Below, one piece after another: positions 6,567-9,847 of a stretch of 9,847 bases of DNA. Positions within the stretch are counted from its first letter, which is position 1; each line of letters begins with the position of its first letter. The stretch lies in the NCBI GenBank assembly GCA_002296185.1, contig DBHM01000018.1, positions 1 to 9,847 of the forward strand, written 5' to 3'. This DNA is from Alphaproteobacteria bacterium UBA828 (lineage in GTDB: Bacteria > Pseudomonadota > Alphaproteobacteria > UBA828). The translations under genes and the position numbers were made by a program. The notes below the pieces were generated by a model, which searched no databases, was not told where the DNA came from, and saw nothing but the letters and a program-made list of their open reading frames with translations.

Positions 6567-7532
6567 TCACCGAACATTAGGTAGTATATCCCTCGCAAAC
6601 ATATCTATCTTTTCTAGAGTTGCAGAGCAATCTGCCTGTAAAAAATTAAAAATAAGTGATTTAATTCCTGAAGATTTAAAGGCCTCTATATCTTCAATAA
6701 TTTCCTCTACGCTGCCAGTAAAAGCTTTTCTTTCACCACTATCAAGCTTAATAGCAGGACCCTGACCAGCACTACTTATTGCCCAAAACGCTAGATGAAT
6801 TGTTTCTGGATCTCTTCCCTCTTCTTCCGCCATGGAATATAACTTGTCACGCGTGTCTCTAAAACGAGCAGGAGTATTTAGAGGATTCTTTGGATTAGCA
6901 TCCGACGGGAACCAACCATCCCCTCGACGCACTACTCTTCGCATAGCTGGGCGTGATTCTCCCCCTATCCATATTGGTAAGTGGGGTTTTTGGATAGGTT
7001 TAGGGGCAAACATCAGATCACTAAAAGATCGGTATACACCATCGAAGCTCGGATTCTCTTTTGTCCATAACTCCCTAAAAATATCTATATACTCGTCAGT
7101 TACCTTTCCACGCTCGTTGAAAGGAGGGGATCCTACTGCAGAAAATTCTTCTGGCATCCAACCAACTCCACAACCCAGCACAACTCTCCCACCGGAAAGT
7201 TCATCGATAGATGATGCAAGTTTGGCTGTTAACATGGGCTCCCTATAGGGAACAACTATAACTGATGTCATTAATTTTATGCTGGTTGTCTTAGCTGCTA
7301 CGAAAGACATTAAAGCAAATGGTTCGAGGAAATTTCCCTCACCAATAGTTGCGAAAGTGGCATCACCACTCTCTGAGTATGGATAGTTAGGAGCAACCGT
7401 CCTTGGCATAACCACATGATCAGGAATCGCTAAAATATCGAAACCTGCATTTTCCCCAGCAGTAGATATTTCAAGAATATCATCTTTATTAGCCATATTG
7501 CCACCATTGGGTATAGCAAAACCAAATTCCAT
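6567..7532 (-). CDS. LLM class F420-dependent oxidoreductase, TIGR03619 (Rv2161c) type
   Basis: A 321-residue luciferase-like oxidoreductase. The pattern fits the TIGR03619 group (Rv2161c-like, predicted F420-dependent): MEFGFAIPNGG at the N-terminus, AIPDHVVMP (35-43), VIVVPYREPMLTAKLASSIDELSGGRVVLGCGVGW (91-125), FNERGKVTDEYIDIFRELW (138-156), FAPKPIQKPHLPIWIGG (175-191) and RGDGWFPS (203-210). F420 use is predicted from family membership only; no F420 biosynthesis gene is in the window. The start at 7532 is set by GGAGG (7542-7538), five bases upstream. A longer frame to 7562 adds ten residues without family support. Its TGA (6569-6567) precedes the SnoaL-like gene by 53 bases. It begins 84 bases after the permease stop, behind a palindrome. 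It heads the likely three-gene oxidoreductase operon. Confidence 0.9.
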   Translation of the reverse strand: MEFGFAIPNGGNMANKDDILEISTAGENAGFDILAIPDHVVMPRTVAPNYPYSESGDATFATIGEGNFLEPFALMSFVAAKTTSIKLMTSVIVVPYREPMLTAKLASSIDELSGGRVVLGCGVGWMPEEFSAVGSPPFNERGKVTDEYIDIFRELWTKENPSFDGVYRSFSDLMFAPKPIQKPHLPIWIGGESRPAMRRVVRRGDGWFPSDANPKNPLNTPARFRDTRDKLYSMAEEEGRDPETIHLAFWAISSAGQGPAIKLDSGERKAFTGSVEEIIEDIEAFKSSGIKSLIFNFLQADCSATLEKIDMFARDILPNVR

Positions 7533-7564
7533 GTAATCCTCCCTCATCTTCAAACTAATCATAT

Positions 7565-7585
7565 ACTATAAAGATATCTTTTATA
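7565..7585 (-). promoter_or_regulatory. Palindrome and possible -10 upstream of the LLM/SnoaL/LLM run
   Basis: AAAGATATCTTT (7570-7581) is a perfect 12-base palindrome, and the flanks (TAT / TTATA) extend it with a one-base offset. On the minus strand its edge overlaps TATAGT (7570-7565), a good -10 sequence about 33 bases before the LLM start at 7532. No -35 was found at the right distance. This could be an operator-controlled promoter, but AT-rich spacers produce such sequences by chance. Confidence 0.3.
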
Positions 7586-7616
7586 ACTTTGGGCTATATC
7601 TAAAAATATAAAAAGA

Positions 7617-9401
7617 TCATAAGGGCCAAACAAGTAAAATTAATGGGATAGAGACAGCAAGTATAATTAACTGAAGAGGTAGCCCCATTTTCCAATAATC
7701 TAAAAATCGATATGCTCCCGGGCCCATAACTAAAGTATTGTTTTGATGACCTATAGGCGTAAGAAATGCACAACTCGCGCCTATAGCAACAGCCATCAGA
7801 AATGCGTCGGGATTGACACCTAAATTGTATGCAAGATTTACTGAAATTGGCGCCATGATAACAGCTGTAGCTGCATTATTGACTATATCTGAGAGAGTCA
7901 TAGTAATTAGTAGGACTAAGATAAGGACAATAACTGGAGATAAATCGGAACTAATTACTAAAATACCACTTGATATCAAATCAGTAGTTCCTGAAGTTTG
8001 CAATGCACCTCCTACAGGTATCATTGAACCAAGTAAAACAATTACAGGCCAATTGACTGCATCATAAGCTTCACGTAAAGATATAGATCGCATTGCAAGC
8101 ATTGCAACTGCCACAAGACCAAGAGCTATCGGCGCGCTAATCAATCCAGTAGAAGTCGCAACTATCCCCGCCCCAAATGCAGCAATAGATGCCCAAGCCC
8201 TTTCTGGTGAAGCAATACGGACCCCTCTATGCGCCAAGGGTAAACAACCAAGCTGTGAAAGAGTAGATGACATTTGAGACTCCAAACCATGCAATAATAA
8301 TACGTCACCAGCTTTAAGGCGCACCTTTCCCAACCGCGCTCTTGTTGCAGATCCTTCTCTAGATAAAGCTAAAAAATTTACACCAAATCGATTACTAAGA
8401 TTAAGACTATCTGCCGTTCTATTTTCAATCATACCCCCAGGACTGACAACAGCTTCAATTAATGCCAAATCACCAGAATTTAGATCGTCTGCTGCCTCGC
8501 TTCCTGTCCCAACCAATTCGACATCAAGGCTAGATACAAGTTTATCCAGACCCTGCGCAGGAGCCTCAACGATCAGTATGTCACCAACTCTAATCCTTCC
8601 AATCCAAGTTGCTATTTGTTGCCTATCTTCACTTCTTATAATTGCTAGTGGCTTTGCATTATTAGCTTCAAATGCCTCCGATATTCCTTTCATACCCTTT
8701 CCTATAAGCGAAGATCCCTCCATAACTCTAATCTCTGTTATATAGGCTGAGACATCAAACAAATCTCCAGCGTTGTCTTCACCACGACGCCTTGAAGGTA
8801 TTAACCTCCAACCAATAAAAGTAACAAATACGAAACCAGCCAATGCAACTGGTGCACCAACAGGTGCGAAATCAAACATTCCAAAAGCCTCGCCTGAGGT
8901 AGTCTGCCTAAAACTGGCTACAATTATGTTAGGAGGCGTACCTATGAGTGTTACCAAGCCTCCCAAAATTGATGCAAACGCTATTGGCATGAGAATTAAT
9001 GATGGAGAATAGCTCGCCTGCCTCGCAGATTTCAAAGCTACTGGCATAAGCATAGCCAAAGCACCAACGTTATTAACAAAAGCTGATAATCCGCCCGCCA
9101 ACCCTCCAAGAACGCCAATATGCTTACCAGGATTCTGATCTGATAAAGAACTTATTTTTCCTGTTAATATATCAAGTAAACCAGAACTAGAAAGGCCCCG
9201 GCTTATAATGAGCACAGCGCCAACGGTAATTACTGCAGGATGACCAAAACCTAGAAAAGCTTCGTTTGCAGGAACTAAACCTACCAACACAGTTACCATA
9301 AGAGCGCCAAAAGCCACCAAATCATAACGCCATTTTCCCCATATAAAGAGTACGAGGACAATTCCTAAAATTAAGCATATGGTTATCTGTTCATAGTTCA
9401 T
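7617..9401 (-). CDS. SLC13/DASS family permease with two RCK_C (TrkA_C) domains
   Basis: A 594-residue inner-membrane transporter. Membrane segments fill residues about 6-200 and 400-592. A hydrophilic middle (about 210-390) holds two successive RCK_C repeats, with GRIRVGDILIVEAP (268-281) and GKVRLKAGDVLLLHG (358-372) as the matching ends. Family motifs are VNNVGALAMLMP (109-120) and TLIGTPPNIIVAS (151-163) in the first half, and VNNAATAVIMAPIS (507-520) and LTPIGHQNNTLVMGPG (547-562) in the second. This is the usual inverted pair of Asn-rich ion-binding loops. SLC13 members move dicarboxylates or sulfate; the SAC1/SLT-like forms with central RCK_C domains are often linked to sulfate. The substrate cannot be decided. 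The ATG at 9401 is preferred, although upstream GTG codons (9419, 9413) keep the frame open and the ribosome site is weak. It lies between tusA and the LLM operon, same strand. Confidence 0.9.
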   Translation of the reverse strand: MNYEQITICLILGIVLVLFIWGKWRYDLVAFGALMVTVLVGLVPANEAFLGFGHPAVITVGAVLIISRGLSSSGLLDILTGKISSLSDQNPGKHIGVLGGLAGGLSAFVNNVGALAMLMPVALKSARQASYSPSLILMPIAFASILGGLVTLIGTPPNIIVASFRQTTSGEAFGMFDFAPVGAPVALAGFVFVTFIGWRLIPSRRRGEDNAGDLFDVSAYITEIRVMEGSSLIGKGMKGISEAFEANNAKPLAIIRSEDRQQIATWIGRIRVGDILIVEAPAQGLDKLVSSLDVELVGTGSEAADDLNSGDLALIEAVVSPGGMIENRTADSLNLSNRFGVNFLALSREGSATRARLGKVRLKAGDVLLLHGLESQMSSTLSQLGCLPLAHRGVRIASPERAWASIAAFGAGIVATSTGLISAPIALGLVAVAMLAMRSISLREAYDAVNWPVIVLLGSMIPVGGALQTSGTTDLISSGILVISSDLSPVIVLILVLLITMTLSDIVNNAATAVIMAPISVNLAYNLGVNPDAFLMAVAIGASCAFLTPIGHQNNTLVMGPGAYRFLDYWKMGLPLQLIILAVSIPLILLVWPL

Positions 9402-9521
9402 GACTTTATCCACTAACACTGAATATTTAGAAAAAACGCTTAATTCTTAGAAACCAGTCTTCATAAACTTAATGAAAATTCTAAAAAACTTTGGATTTTG
9501 TGCTTTTACAACAGTAAAGAA

Positions 9522-9752
9522 TTAGCTCTTTTTGCACCTAATAACAAATGTAAGAATGCCATCCCCTTCATATTGCTCTAAAAGTTCATGACCAGAATCC
9601 TCACAAAATACCCCGAAATCCATTATTGAGGCAGGATCAGTAGACTTTACCTCTAGAGTTGACCCATCTTGTAATTTGCCCAGCTCTTTCCTAGCTTTTA
9701 AAACTGGAAGAGGACACATTAGACCCGTTGTATCGAGTATTTTGCGAGTCAT
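9522..9752 (-). CDS. tusA: TusA-family sulfurtransferase / sulfur carrier
   Basis: A 76-residue protein of the TusA (SirA/YedF) family, which passes persulfide sulfur to partners in tRNA thiolation, molybdenum cofactor synthesis and sulfur oxidation. The active motif is CPLP (13-16) with Cys13 as sulfur-carrying residue, preceded by the usual LDTTGLM. The rest follows the family: LKARKEL (17-23), LEVKSTDPASIMDFGVFCEDSGHELL (33-58) and a final FVIR strand. Length is normal (E. coli TusA is 81). The ATG at 9752 has GGAG 11 bases upstream, a long spacing. It lies 33 bases from the 3' end of the tRNA-Ser(GGA) and 120 bases before the permease start. TusA paralogues are hard to tell apart, so the symbol means family, not proven orthology. 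Confidence 0.88.
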   Translation of the reverse strand: MTRKILDTTGLMCPLPVLKARKELGKLQDGSTLEVKSTDPASIMDFGVFCEDSGHELLEQYEGDGILTFVIRCKKS

Positions 9753-9784
9753 TTTTCAATAAACTCCACATTAGACCAATTTGT

Positions 9785-9847
9785 TGGCGGAGGGACAGGG
9801 ATTCGAACCCTGGTTACCTTTCAGTAAACACGCTTTCCAAGCGTGCG
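9785..9847 (-). tRNA. tRNA-Ser (anticodon GGA), 5' part outside window
   Basis: The 3' two thirds of a class II tRNA for UCC/UCU. On the minus strand the anticodon loop TTGGAAA puts GGA at 9838-9836, within stem CACGC/GCGTG. The long variable arm pairs TTTAC with GTAA, as in serine tRNAs. The T arm is CAGGG, TTCGAAT, CCCTG, followed by acceptor strand TCCCTCC, discriminator G9788 and encoded CCA (9787-9785). The D arm and the 5' acceptor strand lie beyond base 9847. Confidence 0.93.

Noticed and set aside
6514..6570. GTG start at 6570 for the SnoaL-like gene, overlapping the upstream stop
   Set aside because: No Shine-Dalgarno precedes it and the 19 added residues look unlike the family. The ATG at 6513 has AGGA at good spacing. 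The GTG remains possible through coupling.
6832..7248. Plus-strand frame of 138 codons opposite the TIGR03619-type LLM gene
   Set aside because: The opposite strand encodes a well-conserved LLM protein with a strong ribosome site. The plus frame has no recognisable domain and is proline/serine-rich as expected of an antisense frame.
9402..9521. Terminator or small gene between the TusA and permease genes
   Set aside because: No stable hairpin followed by a T-run and no frame with a ribosome site was found. The spacer is AT-rich with only isolated T-tracts.
685..9847. Genomic island with att sites at tRNA-Ser 3' ends
   Set aside because: The shared sequence is inverted, not direct, is explained by tRNA homology, and no integrase or other mobility gene is present. 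Kept only as a low-interest observation.

Overview
The window looks like part of an AT-rich alphaproteobacterial chromosome. The best taxonomic clue is the partial ribosomal protein L21 at the left edge. Its N-terminus (MFAVIKTGGKQY), its FKKKRRKN-type basic core and its long Lys/Ala-rich C-terminal extension resemble alphaproteobacterial L21 rather than the shorter E. coli form. The gene set recalls free-living, possibly marine, alphaproteobacteria; that is inference, and no taxon below class is claimed.

Layout. Left edge: rplU (minus strand, running out of the window) with a good promoter, divergent from a complete tRNA-Ser(CGA). Positions 802-4962 hold plus-strand genes: a Lin0512-family protein, a two-subunit class I CoA-transferase closest to the CatI/CatJ 3-oxoadipate CoA-transferase type, a promoter-like palindrome, a MOSC-domain protein, and a two-chain thiamine-diphosphate decarboxylase of the ComD/ComE type whose subunits overlap by ATGA. 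Positions 5008-9752 hold minus-strand genes, convergent on the first block. In transcription order these are a TusA-family sulfur carrier, an SLC13/DASS permease with two RCK_C (TrkA_C) domains, a TIGR03619-type LLM oxidoreductase, a small SnoaL/NTF2-like protein and a second LLM oxidoreductase. The right edge cuts a tRNA-Ser(GGA) on the minus strand. The two tRNA-Ser genes point at each other and bracket about 9 kb.

How the genes may work together. Between the tRNAs lies a mostly catabolic-looking cassette: a permease, two flavin/F420-type oxidoreductases with a small NTF2-fold protein between them, a decarboxylase acting on a 2-oxo acid, a MOSC protein that could be a molybdenum-dependent or sulfur-handling partner, and a CoA-transferase that would activate a 3-oxo or dicarboxylic acid for thiolysis. 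The classes fit breakdown of an imported organic acid, possibly an organosulfonate or an aromatic-derived compound. No substrate can be read from the sequence. No integrase, transposase, CRISPR array or defence gene was seen.
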